A stretch of DNA of 64,000 bases from NCBI RefSeq assembly GCF_932526225.1, contig NC_064040.1, positions 9,651,356 to 9,715,355 of the forward strand, in the 5' to 3' direction. Positions 23,904 to 36,859 of the stretch are shown here, in pieces. Below the pieces are notes generated by a model. It was given only the letters and a program-made list of their open reading frames with translations. It made no database searches and was not told the origin of the DNA. Each line of letters starts with the position of its first letter. Within the stretch, counting starts at the first letter, position 1. A program made the translations under genes and the position numbers. This DNA is from Nematostella vectensis. Its lineage: Eukaryota > Cnidaria > Anthozoa > Actiniaria > Edwardsiidae.

Positions 23904-24797
23904 ACCGCGGTGATCCTAGATACTAATCACTCAGATACTTATCAGATACTAAACAAATACTAAAAACGGTCAGGGGGGTACTTTATAAAAAAAAATAAAA
24001 TAAAAAATAGCTATTTACCGAGTAAAATCAGCTAGAATCGATGGAAAAGCATTATAATTACGGTTTCTAAAATTATGTACAGCAACTTCTGTAATTTGTG
24101 TGGATCCTAAACTAATGTCTGATAAAAATATTGTGTCTGGTTTCTGGTTTAGGCGCATGCAAATTTCTATGCAATACACAATGAAATAGCTATAATATTC
24201 ATTTCTGAAACGTTTCTATATCGATTCAGCGCTATATTATTGCTAAATTTTTAAACAGCAAACGTTTACTTTTGTACTTTTTGGCGCCGACATAACAAAT
24301 GTTGTCGACGTTGAAGACCACCCAAGTGAAAGTCACACTGGGATCATGCGCTTGGAAGTCACGCTAGCTACATAAACTACAGCAACTGCGCTACATCGCA
24401 ACAATTATGGAGAGTTAAATATAAACTGCACTCGAATTGACCGGGATTAAATAAAATCATCCGAAAGACGGGATCTGCATAATTTTTTTACCAGTTTCTG
24501 ATCTGTTCAAACAAAAAACAATCAGTTGTTTTAAACTATGTGTATGTGTAGGATCGCCTTTTGATTTTTTCACACTAGTGATGAATGAAATAGAAATTTA
24601 GCATAAATCCGCTAAATAGCGGGAAAATCGTATCTCCAGCCGTACTCTATAATTTTATGCAAAAAATAGGTAACTTTGAATATTTTTTGTTATCAATAAT
24701 TACCCCCTTGCTATTAGTTTCTGTTTAGTATCTGATTAGTTTCTGATTAGTATCTGTTTAGTATCTAAGAAATTTTAGTATCTAGAATCACCGCGGT
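23904..24797. mobile_element. 894-bp non-autonomous DNA element
   Basis: Both ends are ACCGCGGTGAT(C/T)CTAGATACTAA in inverted orientation. Multiple subterminal AGATACT / TAGTATCTGATTAG motifs occur at both ends. No transposase frame is present inside. It lies between the two RND genes. A clean target-site duplication was not identified. The rest of the spacer (22928-23903 and 24893-25394) holds no recognisable gene. Confidence 0.65.
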
Positions 24798-24824
24798 CAA
24801 TCTGAACCTCGTCATGTTTTTAGA

Positions 24825-24892
24825 TCTTAAAATTTGGTGAAATCTTAGCCTGGACGTTCTTTTTAAAAAGGTTCTTATTAAAAAAGAGTGTA
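24825..24892. mobile_element. single end of the TACACTC MITE family
   Basis: TTTGGTGAAATCTTAGCCTGGACGTTC ... AAAAAAGAGTGTA matches the right end of the element at 62547-62762 and, inverted, the left end of 18024-18355. The opposite end is not found nearby. Confidence 0.6.
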
Positions 24893-25394
24893 TAGCAAAA
24901 TACAGACCACAAACATTTACTCTATTTCACGACTGACATGACTTGGTTCATTTGCATGCATTTGTATTGAATAAAGCTCATGAATAACTCAACGTTTGGA
25001 GTTAGCCTGACCGTGGAGCTAGCCCAAAGTGCCAAGTGATTTTTTAATTTGAAAGGTTATTATTTTATTCCTTCTAAAGGACACTGCTCTCAATATCTGC
25101 CAGGCAGAGTAAGAATGGGTTAGCATTTACTGTCTTTTATGCACAGAGATACGATAAGATGTAAAAAGTACTTTTTAGCAAATGCGAAAGCCTTAAAACA
25201 TTATTTAACTTTTGTCTCATGTTTCCTTGTAATACTGTGTAACGTTTAGAAAGGAATTCCCATGAAAGGGACTTTTATACTGGGGAACAGGCGCAGGGTG
25301 CGCGCACACCTCCTATTGGCGGCCAAAAAGTGGGTCATTTCTTATTAAAGAAATTTTCAAATACCATCCTTTTTCCATGACACCTATGACTGCT

Positions 25395-25505
25395 TACTCC
25401 CCTTCAAGGGGGTGGGGCACTGCGGGCACATGTCCCCCTCAATATTTTTTCTAATTTTTTTTTATAAGGAAATGACCAGTACGGCCTGGCTGTGTCCCCA
25501 AGCAG
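25395..25505. repeat. fragment of dispersed GGGGCACTG...AAATGACCAGTA repeat
   Basis: Contains GTGGGGCACTGCGGGCACATG, CAATATTTT and AAGGAAATGACCAGTA. The same order occurs at 41104-41270, inverted at 27928-28085, and in the arms of the element at 44479-45042. It lies just downstream of the paralog B stop codon. Confidence 0.6.
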
Positions 25506-25596
25506 CTAGTTTAAGAGTCTCACGGGTTTGATTCAATGATTTCCTCTATTTACATTTATATAGGACATAACTGATACAGAGTGAGGCTAGTTTCTG

Positions 25597-28500
25597 TTAG
25601 AAATCTGGATTGTTATTATCACATGTCTTTTTCTCGGAATGATGGAAACCCTTGCCGTCACACTGCATACAAGGGACATCATTCTTACCCTTCCCTCGCA
25701 TCCAGTCTTTTATGTACTCGTAAAAAGGGGCCAGGGACCCAAAGGACCCTTGTGGTCCGACCAGTCCCAGAAGGATCGTAAACAAAAACAGCGAAAACAA
25801 AAGGGATAGACCTATCGTACAAAATATAAAAGCCCCAAATTGAAAGAAAAATAGAATTTTAGCGGCAAACATAAACATTGCTGCTCCCAACGTGGTGCAG
25901 GCACCGGAAATCACTGAGATGCCCACGTGACCTAGCGTGAACTTGACTCGATCCAGTCTGCAAGCGGACGGGCAGTTGACGTAGCAGTCCGCCAGATGAA
26001 CCACGTAATCCACAGCAAGCCCGACTACGAGCGTAAGATTTAGAGACTCGAGGACTCCGAGTTTCCAACCAAACATCGTGATGAAGCCGATGACACCAAC
26101 GGTGATACAGGAGATGGTGAGAATACACAGAAGGGCGACGGCCCAGTTCCCCAGCATCAGCAGCAAGATGGGGAAGGTGAGGCAAAGGCTGATAAGGATA
26201 CCACGGGTGGCATTTTCTACCAGAACCTGACGAGTAAACAGAGAAAGAAGGTTAGGGGTAGTTGCCCTATCCAGCAAACGTTTTTATGTTGTTGTTATAC
26301 CCGCGTGGCTTTCCTGTGTACCCTACCCATAATGACCCACGGGTGCGAATTTTTTTGGCTGAAATTCAAAGAGTGAGAGGAAGAGGGAACGATTATTAGT
26401 TAAATAAAGATCGTTTTATCCTGTGGAAGAAGCGGTGGTAGACGAGTAAACATAAGGAAGCTGATATGTTTCTGCAGCGTCTGAAAATTTGGCAAACCAT
26501 GAGAGTCTGGGTCTATTAGAAGTTAGAGGGGGATAGATAAATGTTTATGGAAAATGTTGACTTTCGTTACTAAGATTTCGCTTTATTAGAGTTAGAACAG
26601 TCAACAAGCAAGCGCAATGAATATGAAGATACCGGGGTAATGAGGTGAATGTACGTTTCTATGGCTAACGGGAGATTTGTACATGTCTAAGGGTAATGGG
26701 AGACTTGTACATGTCTAATGGTAATGAGATACTTGTACATGTCTATGGGTAATGGGAGACTTGTGCATGTCTATGGGTAACGGGAGACTTGTACATGTCT
26801 AAGGGTAATGGTAGACTTGTACATGTCTAAGGGTAACGGGAGACTTGTACATGTCTATTGGTAACGGGAGACTTGTACATGTCTATGGGTAACGGGAGAT
26901 TTGTACATGTCTATGGGTAATGGGAGACTTGTACATGTCTAAGGGTAATGGGAGACTTGTACATGTCTAAGGGTAACGGGAGACTCGAACATGTCTAAGG
27001 GTAATGGGAGACTTGTACATGTCTATGGGTAATGGGAGACTTGTACATGTTTATGGGTAATGGGAGACTTGTACATGTCTATTGGTAACGGGAGACTTGT
27101 ACATGTCTATGGGTAATGGGAGACTTGTACATGTTTATGGGTAATGGGAGACTTGTACATGTCTATTGGTAACGGGAGACTTGTACATGTCTAAGGGTAA
27201 TGGGAGACTTGTCCATGTCTAAGGGTAATGGGAGACTTGTACATGTCTATTGGTAACGGGAGACTTGTGCATGTCTAAGGGTAATGGGAGACTTGTGCAT
27301 GTCTAAGGGTAATGGGAGACTTGTACATGTCTATGGGTAACGGGAGACTTGTACATGTCTATGGGTAATGGTAGACTTGATCATGTGTATGGGTAATGGG
27401 AGACTTGTACATGTCGATGTAACAACTTACCCTTTGAACTTTCATCCAGTGCCATGCGAATGGAGGAAGGGGCGTGGTTTGGAAGGCGTTTTTACAGGTT
27501 GGTGGAAATGTTGCCATCTAGATAAAGGAGTATCCAAGAATATTACATTGAAATAAAAAATAATAAAAAAATAATTATCTAATTATCTCTAATAATCACA
27601 TCGACAAGCAAAAGCAAAAATAAAGAGGAAGAACTGATATACTAAATCGATTGAGCGTCAGATACCAAAACAACAGCAAGCGCCGCAAATCGCCGCTCGT
27701 ACGTTGCGCAGAGTTGATAACCAAACAGCGTACTGGGATTTCGGGGGATTGGGTCGAGTTGATAACCGAACACCCTGCTGGAAACAATTTAGGGGACGCA
27801 ATCCAACATGGCGTCGGTATCACATGACAACATAAACAGTAAAACCTTAACAATAACAACATAACAAAAATTATAACAATAAACAGCTAACAGCTGCATC
27901 AGCAACTTCTTCAACAGTGACAATAGCAGGAGAGCCGTGGCAGGCCACGTAAGATTGGGGGGCACAGTACAGAGACATTAAGAAAATATTGGGGGGCCAT
28001 GCCCCTACTGGTCATTTCCTTATAATTTTTATAAATATTGGGAACATGTGCCCCCAGTGCCCCACCCACTGCTTCGGCCCTGAGCAAACAATAAACGATA
28101 ACAGTATCATCAACAACAACAACAAATAAAAAGGCCAGATACAGACAAGGCATAGGTTAAAGGACCATTGAAAGTTACCTCCTTTGTAACAAAGTCTTCC
28201 CAGGCTCTATACACAGGATAACCTGTAGCGTATGCCAGATCCTTGTTAGTGAGAATTGTGTCGATCACGAAGGACGTATACAGAAGGTGATTACCATAAT
28301 GTCCACCTAAAGACAAGAGAACACTATCATTAAACCTTCGATTGACACGATAAATATTTAGCATCAACGTAAGATCTCGGCTGAAAAGGTCTTCATGTAG
28401 AAAGCGACTTCAAGATTTAGCACTCTATCGTGGTTCTTAGGCAAAGAAGGGAAACGTAGACCTTGTTTCCATATAATCATGGTCTATGTCGCTTCAGATT

Positions 28501-31500
28501 TTTTAACGCGACTGGGACGATTAAATGGAAACGTTCAAGCGATCGCTAGAGATGACAGAGAAAATATCAATTTCGAAAATATCAATTTCTGTTGGACCAA
28601 CCTTGAAATGTCCCATCGTCCACTGCAGTCGTGTCGATCTCTCCTCCAAGTAGCCCACTGTACTCGTCATAGTCGTCAGTGTAAGTCGTGTTGCCGCGAG
28701 TCAACCAATGAGCGAGCGCCACCTCATAGTACCGGTAAAAGTCATCGGTGACCGCTGACATGTTGTACAGCGGAGGGCTGTACCGCATCAGCTGATACAC
28801 TTTGTTGCTGGTCAGCGGTATCTTGAAAGTGGTTTCGTTCGGGTATTTAGGGTTAAGGCTCTCGGTCTGAAAGCAAGAGAGATCTGGATCAATCACATGC
28901 GAGACAGTAGTAAGGTTAAAAGAGTCGGTCGTCATCATTGCTGCTGATGTTGTCTTGATGCTATTTGGGCTGTTGTTATGATACTATTTGTTGTTGTGGC
29001 GATTGTATTTGTTGTTGATTTTGCAGTGGTAGTCGTTGCCATTGCAGTGATGTTGTTCGTAAGTGTTGTTTTGGTTATTGTTTTTTGCAGTGGTAGTTGT
29101 TGTCATTGCAGTGATGTTGGTTGTAATTGTTCTTGAGGTTATTGTTTTTGCAGTAGTAGTTGTTGTCATTGCAATGATGTTGATTGTAATTGTTGTTGAG
29201 GTTATTGTTTTTGCAGTGGTAGTTGTTGTCATTGCAGTGATGTTGGTTGTAATTGTTCTTGAGGTTAGTGTTTTTGCAGTAGTAGTTGTTGTCATTGCAA
29301 TGATGTTGATTGTAATTGTTGTTGAGGTTATTGTTTTTGCAGTGGTAGTTGTTGTCATTGCAGTGATGTTGGTTGTAATTGTTCTTGAGGTTATTTTTTT
29401 TGCAGTAGTAGTTGTTGTCATTGCAATGATGTTGATTGTAATTGTTGTTGAGGTTATTGTTTTTGCAGTGGTAGTTGTTGTCATTGCAGTGATGTTGGTA
29501 GTAATTGTTCTTGAGGTTATTGTTTTTGCAGTAGTAGTTGTTGTCATTGCAATGATGTTGATTGTAATTGTTGTTGAGGTTATTGTTTTTGCAGTGGTAG
29601 TTGTTGTCATTGCAGTGATGTTGGTTGTAATTGTTCTTGAGGTTATTGTTTTTGCAGTAGCAGTTTTTGTCATTGCAATGATGTTGATTATAATTGTTGT
29701 TGAGGTTATTGCTTTTGCAGTGGTAGTTGTTGTCATTGCAGTGATGTTGGTTGTAATTGTTCTTGAGGTTATTTTTTTTTTCAGTAGTAGTTGTTGTCAT
29801 TGCAATGATGTTGGTTGTAAGAGTGTTGGGATTATTGTTTTTGCAGTGGTAATTGGTGTCATTACATTGATGTTGTTCGTAAGTATTGTTGTGGTTACTG
29901 TTTTTTTAGTGGTAGTTGTTGTCATTGCAATGTTTTGGTTGTAAGAGTGTTGTAGTTATTGTTTTTGCAGTGGTTATTGTTGTCATTGGAGTAATGTTGG
30001 TTGTAAGCGTGTTGTGGTCATTTTTATTGCATATGTAGTTGTTGTTATTGCAGTGATGTTGGTCGTAAGTGTTGTTGTAGTCTTGTTGTTGGAGTGGTGG
30101 TGGTTGTCATTGTAGTAATAGTGGTTGTAAGTGTAGCTGCTTGCTGTAGCATTTGTTGACACTCCTATTATGGTTGTTGTTTCCTGGTTTTACCTTGTAA
30201 TAATCTTCCATGGCGTCCACGTGACACCGTACAACAGGCTTCATGGTGACCGGGTCCAGTCGGATCTTCATCTCATCAATATCTTTGGCGGGAAGTGACT
30301 TCAGCTTCTTACACAGTTTCTAAGCGCGAAAACATCAAAAGTAAGTTAAGAATGAGAAATTAGTCAATGATTTAGTTTGTTTTAATTGAAAGCCGGTGAA
30401 ATATACTGTAATTATTTCGCTGCGTTAAAAAAGGGTTTGTCTAGACATTTTTGGGACTACATAAACGAGATAATTCTAAATTATCGAGACTAGTTAAGAA
30501 TTGAGCGCCTAGCATCAAAGCATTTTTTTATAGGGTCCGAAAAAAGTTTTAAAAATTTTCCGGAAATTCACCCTAAAATGCAAAAACATTCTAAATTTTC
30601 TCCTAAATCTCGACTTTTCCCCTAACATTATATATTGATAAGAGAAAAAACCGTTCTATCGTTAAACTTTAGTTATTCTAGTTGTTTTAATACATTAATA
30701 AATCATTGCTCGCTATTAAAGGTTCTAGGCATGTCTGTACTTTTTTGGAACTACAAAAACTAGTTAATTCTAAATTATCGAGACTACTTTAGAATTGCTC
30801 GCTATTAAAGATTCTAGGCCTGTCTGTACTTTTTTGTAACGACAAAAACTAGTTTATTCTAAATTATCGAGACTAGTTTAGATTTGCTCGCTATTAAAGG
30901 TTCTAGGCCTGTCTGTACTTTTTTGGAACTACAAAAACTAGTTAATTCTAAATTATCGAGACTAGTTTAGAATTTAGGGTAACGTTTTCTCTGCCGTCGC
31001 CGTCATAGTTACGTAAAGACCCTTATGTTGGCGTTTTCTGCCCGGGGCATTACAGACGTTGGTGCGTACCAGCATAGCGGTCTGGCAGGGAGGAGGATTC
31101 ATGTCGAAGCTCTCGTCAAACCGCGCGGACCCTGTACACTTGTAGTCCGTAAAGTGACAGGAGCTGCGGTCACGGGTCTGCAGCCCCCACACAATATAGA
31201 CCTTCACCACGCGGTCCTCCTTGCTTGGAGGGAAAGCCTCGTTTTGAAGTATTCTGACGTCATACCAGTTGGTTCCTGGCCCTATTATCTCAATCTGTGA
31301 AAAATAGAATGAGTAGAAATTTTTAGCGGTCTCGCCCCAAAGACTGTTATAATAGTGGCTTGAGCTGACATTACGCACTGGTGAAGAAGCAGGAGCCTTG
31401 TAACGTGCTGTAAGAGCTTTACATCTATTTATACTACTCAGCTTTCCTGTTGTTACTAACTTTTAACAGGAATATTTATAAAAGTAGAGTATGAAGGATA

Positions 31501-34500
31501 CTTCAAAATGACGGTGGCCGAACTATCCAAAATACTGTTTGTTGCACGTGAGAACGTTGTGGGGTGGACATATAATACGTGACCACTTAATACGGTTAAA
31601 GAGGTTAAAATGCCTAGATTAAATCGAGCTTGATACAATTCACCCCCCTCCTCTCCCAGCCAGGTTGTTGATATCTCAAGGTTACTGGTTACCTGTTCTT
31701 CGTCTGGCTTGAGCTTGGTGGCGAAGACAGTAGCCAACACGACTAAGGCAACAAAGAGCGCCAATGTCACCCATCGCACGATACGATGAATTACCACTTT
31801 GCTGTAGAACACATCGCCGAGGAACTGTGCTATGGTCTGTGTGATGTCCCGGGGTTGCTCGGCGTCCAGAGAAGCGTCTCTAACCTGTTCACATACAGAA
31901 CGTAGACGCCAATGTCAGATCATGACATGGTCAAATGCGCTTTACATCCTTTCATTGGCTGTTCCACGCAGTTTTACAATGAATGTGATGAAGTGGAACA
32001 AAATACAAGAACTCCATTTTAAAGCGACATTGTCACCAGTTTACTTCCAGTGGGCCGGAAACCTCAACCGACAAGAGACAACTGAATCTGTTAGAATCCG
32101 CGCTATTTTACAGGCCTTCCGCCCTAAGTTATCAGTCAATAGACACACTGCTTTTACAATTTTACTGTCGAATCCGTTGTATCGCGACGCCGCATTTTCA
32201 AAACATGGATTTGTTTTTTGGGATTTTCTGTTCCGCCAGTCAAATTATTCTAAGCCAATCAGAATCTTGCCATCTCTCGCCTAGTGCAGTTGCCTGGCTT
32301 TTTGTCGCGACGCTATCTGGTTTTCGTCCAGAGGATAGCCAGGGAAGTACACAAAGCGAGACTCTGATTTGCTGAGAATGGTTTTACTGACGAAACAGAA
32401 AACCAAAACCATTTGTGTTTCGTCGGAGATTGTTATGTAATCTAGTTCCCAAAGTATTTCAGAATTTCAGAATTAAATAACCTCATAAGAGTTATCATCA
32501 GACGGTTAACAAACCTCATTGTTGCGGTGTCGGCAGCATCGAAGTCTGCAGCAAGGCCATTTGCAGCTTGTCCAGAACAGCTCATGCGTCACCACCACCG
32601 TCGGGAAGAAGATTATAACAGATAAGTAATTAACCATCACGATCAAGGCAGAGAAGACGCCGAAGCTCGAGACCGCGAGAAGCGGAGAGAGAGCGTTAGA
32701 CATGAACGCCACGAATGTAGTAGTTGACGTGATCAACATGGCGCCCGCTGCGTGACGATACGTGAATGAAAGCTTGTCCAGGAAGGAATGGTCACGATGC
32801 GTGGACTTGGCGGCACGCCATGTGTCGAGGAACACGAAGACGTCATCGGCACCAATACCAGCTATGATGAACACAGAAAGGACGTGGAAGACGCCCACAT
32901 AACGATAGTCCAGTACGATCCGGTAGATAAGATTGGCGCCGAAGAACGACGAGACGATGCTGAAGAGACCCCAGCTTGTGATCCAAAGGGACTGCGTCTG
33001 GCAGAGCATGAAGATAAAGATGAAGAGAAAGCTAGCGACTACCAGTAGCAGGTCACCAATCACCAACGACTCGATAGCTTCCGCGAACAGTATTTGCATG
33101 TTGTACCGGAAGCTCATTCCTCCGAGTCCATTCTTGTACGTGGAATCCAGTATTTTGCTGAACGCTTCTTTGGCATTGGCTCGTGCTTTCTCTTCCTGCG
33201 TCAGTGATTGATCCGCGGTGTTTCTGAACCCTTTCAGTGGGTACCCTGCGTACAGGCTAGAGCGGATGATCGATGCAGTCGCTTTTCCATTTCCAACAGA
33301 CGCATCTTTGCCCAGCTGGAATTCAATAATACCTCTTGTGACAGGGAGATCCTTGGCTGCTTCAAGAATTGTTGGAATGTTATCAAAATTCGGGTCGTAG
33401 AACACTGGATTGAGTGCACGAAATGTACCGTCAAAGAACCGGACCAATGAGAGGGGCTTCTTACAGACTTTGTTCTTCTCCAGCCAGCATATCTTGGACT
33501 GGTAGGCAGAATTGTTGAATAAAGAATCCTCAAAGTTCTTGATAGTGATGAGGTTCTCCTTGGTTATTACGTTCGCTTTGTTCTGGCTTTCGTAGTAGAG
33601 TATCAACACATCTTGACGCTGAGACCTACATCAGGGAATGTTAGCTATCATCATCATCATCATCATCATCATCACAATAATCATTAACACCACGTCTACC
33701 ATTACAATTACCAGCAAGTAATATTACCATTACCACAATCACCAACACCACCACTTTAACTATACATGGTCATCAACATTGCCACCACCACTATTACCAC
33801 CAACAACAACACTTTCACCATCTTCAATACCATACCTACACATGATCATCGAAATCGCCACCACCATCAACACCATTAGTAATATAACCATAAACACTTT
33901 CACCATGTCCACCACCGCGACCACTATAATTACTAAAACATAATCATCAAAACCTACACCAACACCATTACCATTCCCACCACACACTGCAATCATGACC
34001 CTGTATCGCATTTCATGACAGAGTTAAGCAACAACAAAGGCAACGCAGACAGAAACCGATGAGAAATCCAAAGAGCCATGCTACTTGAAAGATTTTAGCC
34101 GTTTTGCACAAAATAACGCCATGAAAATAGGGAGTAGACCCTCTATTATTTTGTTTTACAGTACACCTTGCCTAACCTTTCGTCCTGGACCCGGCTTGCA
34201 GTGTTTATTTGCCAATTAACGCGCGAGTCGCTTGCTGCCTCGTTCCACGCGTCAGGATGAAGCCTGGTCTCATCTGTGTACAGATCCATTGGAACCTTGG
34301 TGAAGTCCATGGGCAGGATGTCATAGCCACTACCCTGAAGCACCATGGTAACCATGATAGCAAGCACGTGACCACTGAGAGCTAGTGCTGGTAGAGATAC
34401 ACATGTTAACACTTAACCAACAGTGACAGTAAATAAAAGGGTGTGAAAAAAATGCAGGGTGGGGTCCAGAGTAATAGTTCACTGACTATGGGTCAATGTA

Positions 34501-36859
34501 CTTCAAATCGACATCATTCCTTAGCTCTGGTCATAGGTCACTAGATCCATTTAGAAACTTTTTCTATTCAAATCCACACATAAAATTAATCTTCTTCTTT
34601 GCTACCAATTACTGGGTTATCACCGGAGTTGAACTCATTTCCTAACATGACCATGTAGAAGCTATCAGAAGATTTCCACACATTGGATCCGTACACAACA
34701 GACGACGAACGAGAATACAATAGAACAATGAGATAATCTAGCCAATCCTGTTAGGCCTTACGAAATCACCTTGGACCAGCCACTGATAATGCAGGACGCA
34801 ATAGATAGGGAGACAAGACAGGTAGGCTTGATTTTTAAGTTTAAAAAAAAGCATTGTTTTATTTCGTCCCCTCCGGCTTCCTGATTGCAGGTCACGTTCG
34901 CCGCCCAAAATTAGAAATGATAATAAAATAGTGATCGACAAGATAAAATCAAGCGCTAAGACAGCATGTAAATTTTGAAATATGTGCTTATTTTCAGAAA
35001 AGTTCCATAGCAAAACCATGTAATCTAAACTTGTGTTAGTGTTTTTCATGTCCGTGTTACGTCCCAGCTTGACGACCGACTAAACATAAATGGCAAGAAG
35101 CTACTCTTAGTCAAAGCTCAAAATATTGTCAGTTTATACATTTCTCAGTATCTTTATCATTAAACTTGTACACATTTTTTATCGTACAAAACACGTTTTT
35201 TATCGTACAACACACGTTTTTTATCGTACAACACACGTTTTTTTATCGTACAACACACGTTTTTTATCGTACAACACACGTTTTTTATCGTACAACACAC
35301 GTTTTTTATCATATGGCTTCGACCAAGAAGAATCCCACTTTCCCCATTCTTGCAATAGCAAAATATCTGTTCCGCAGCCCGTTTATTTGCTGGCTTGGAA
35401 GATGTTAGAGCCCACGGTTGCTTGGAAAATAAAATCGTCCCGAATGGCTCTGGAGGCAATTTGTGTAGTCGAACTAATTGTGATGGGGATATTTTTTGGG
35501 GCGCTGGGACGGATGCTTGGGAAAAAAATCGATGCTTGACAAAAAGTGTGCTAAAATGCCTAACCACTGCTGGCTGGGAATGGTCCCTCCTGGGAAAAAG
35601 GAACAGATATTTTTCCCCAGCAACTTTTAAAATGGATATTTTCGGCATCAGAACATATTTAAACGACGAAATATGCCATTTTAACGTGTTTGGGAAATGG
35701 GTCTCGTTGTATGCCCTTGTTTGACCAAAGAAGAATCCCTTTTCCCAGCACGTTGTGTAATCAAAAATTAAAATGCGTAAAAAATAATCCGCCAATGGGC
35801 CGAGGAGCAGGTGGTTCACAAGAACTTTCACTTAACAGCGAGGGAAGAGACGGAAAGACTACTTAAACAGCCAGGGAGTTTCTTCAGGGCTAAGAAATAA
35901 TTACCACGACAGTTTTTCCCAAACATTTAATAGAGTTTTTTTTTCTACCGAAGTATCCCCACAACTTCCACGGGTTAGCCGGGTTAGATGGTTCCCTAGT
36001 ATTCTGATATTAGTTTTTCACACTTGAAGAAAGAAATAATACATAACGGTGCAATATCGTTGGATATCGTTGACGAAGTTTTATCGAGAACGAGTCTCGA
36101 TGGGCAAAAAGATTTTAACTTTTCTGAATAAAAAAGTGACATAAAAAAGAGAAGAAAATCTAGTATTTTAATAAAACTCGGAGCAATAGCTTAAATATAA
36201 CATAATTTGCGATCGCGATCGACAGCCCAGCGAAATACAGAGAAAAGGGGTTCTACCAGCAGGGTGCAAGGACTTCTCTGGGTTGTTATAAATCACCAGT
36301 TATACGTGTTGTACACTCGGTTTAAAAATTTAATGCCGCCGGCCGGTGTTGTTGCTCTAGCATCGATTTCGAATTTTCATGTCTAGTAAAAAGTAAAATC
36401 TTTCACGGATGAAGACTTCTGGTGACTCTAGCTTGTTTGTATCTGGCGATGGAATAAAATTATCTAGAAATCGTTCACTATTGTCTTATTTCGAGCCAGC
36501 TCTAGCGATCTATTTTGCGACCTTGTTGAATAATATATTATTTTATATTTATATAAATGCCGAATCATGTTATAGCAGAGTTTGAATATACCTCATATTT
36601 CTCGGCTCGAAAGCGCCTAAAATTTATTGACTGCAAATCAGTGCGAGGGCACTACACCCATAATATAAAGAATATAAGAACACAAAAACGAGTGAGATTA
36701 TCATGTCTACGAAATTTCAAAATATTGTGCAAACACTCTTGAATGTATCGACAGTATTTTGCTAGGGAAATAGCATATACATATTCAGAATAAAAACTCA
36801 CCGAATGACAGTTTGGGGTAGTTGAGAACGAACTTGCAGTAGGCGACCGGTTTTGTCAT
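25597..36859 (-). CDS. Dispatched-like RND transporter, paralog B
   Basis: Ten exons: 36802-36859, 34177-34387, 32515-33625, 31693-31884, 31070-31294, 30194-30319, 28602-28866, 28179-28306, 27431-27517 and 25597-26226; phases agree, about 1010 aa. Architecture matches paralog A throughout: TM1 after a short basic N-terminus, GYDILPMDF at the start of outer loop 1, sterol-sensing block with GIGADDVFVF (about residue 350), outer loop 2 with GTNWYDVR and WGLQTRDRSSCHFTDYKC, and GLAVDYVVHLADCY in TM10. Both charged RND motifs are intact, so transport is likely retained. Compared with A it has an extra intron after exon 2 and lacks the intron splitting the KEQ...ALM region, whose two A exons form one exon here (28602-28866). 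It is head-to-tail with A, so the pair arose by tandem duplication. Substrate unknown; Patched-related proteins are the alternative. Confidence 0.85.
26640..27425. repeat. 28-bp minisatellite, about 28 copies
   Basis: The unit is GTAATGGGAGACTTGTACAT followed by GTCTAAGG, with A/T and C/T variants. It lies in the last intron of paralog B and starts about a dozen bases from the 5' splice site at 27429-27430. A CRISPR array was excluded because there are no unique spacers. Confidence 0.95.
27928..28085. repeat. dispersed repeat, inverted copy
   Basis: GCAGGCCACGTAAGATTGGGGGG ... AAAATATTGGGGGGC ... TACTGGTCATTTCCTTATAA ... CCCAGTGCCCCACCC is the reverse complement of the family seen at 41104-41270. 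It lies in the intron between exons 8 and 9 of paralog B. Confidence 0.65.
29075..29990. repeat. 63/126-bp higher-order minisatellite
   Basis: Two variants of a 63-bp unit alternate (TTGCAGTGATGTTGGTTGTA with TTCTTGAGG, and TTGCAATGATGTTGATTGTA with TTGTTGAGG), giving a 126-bp higher-order unit. Right of about 29800 the copies decay. It fills the intron between exons 6 and 7 of paralog B. Because 63 is a multiple of three, long frames stay open on both strands; these are not genes. Confidence 0.9.
33640..34010. repeat. ATC/ACC-rich microsatellite intron
   Basis: A pure (ATC)n run near 33648-33676, followed by degenerate ACC/ATC triplets to about 34000. It occupies most of the intron between exons 2 and 3 of paralog B. 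Confidence 0.8.
34447..34655. repeat. dispersed repeat, copy 2
   Basis: Diverged copy of the sequence at 7231-7440, in the same orientation, beginning GCAGGGTGGGGTCCAGAGTA. It lies in intron 1 of paralog B. Confidence 0.6.
35170..35312. repeat. 22-bp tandem repeat, about 7 copies
   Basis: Units of ACACACGTTTTTTATCGTAC plus AAC in paralog B intron 1. Further right, GACCAA(A)GAAGAATCCC occurs near 35328 and again near 35722, bracketing about 400 bp of GC-richer sequence that I could not classify. Confidence 0.8.

Noticed and set aside
26640-27425. Possible CRISPR-like array
   Set aside because: Contiguous 28-bp units without unique spacers, in a eukaryotic intron; a plain minisatellite.
29063-29944. 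293-codon hydrophobic frame on plus and Thr/Asn-rich frames on minus
   Set aside because: Product of the 63-bp repeat, which is a multiple of three. It has no start context or family match and lies in an intron of the RND gene.
31832-32284. 150-codon plus-strand frame inside paralog B
   Set aside because: It overlaps exon 31693-31884 on the opposite strand and a dispersed repeat. No family features; a shadow frame.
35126-35831. Overlapping frames around the ATCGTAC tandem repeat
   Set aside because: Intronic, driven by the short repeat, with no recognisable domain.
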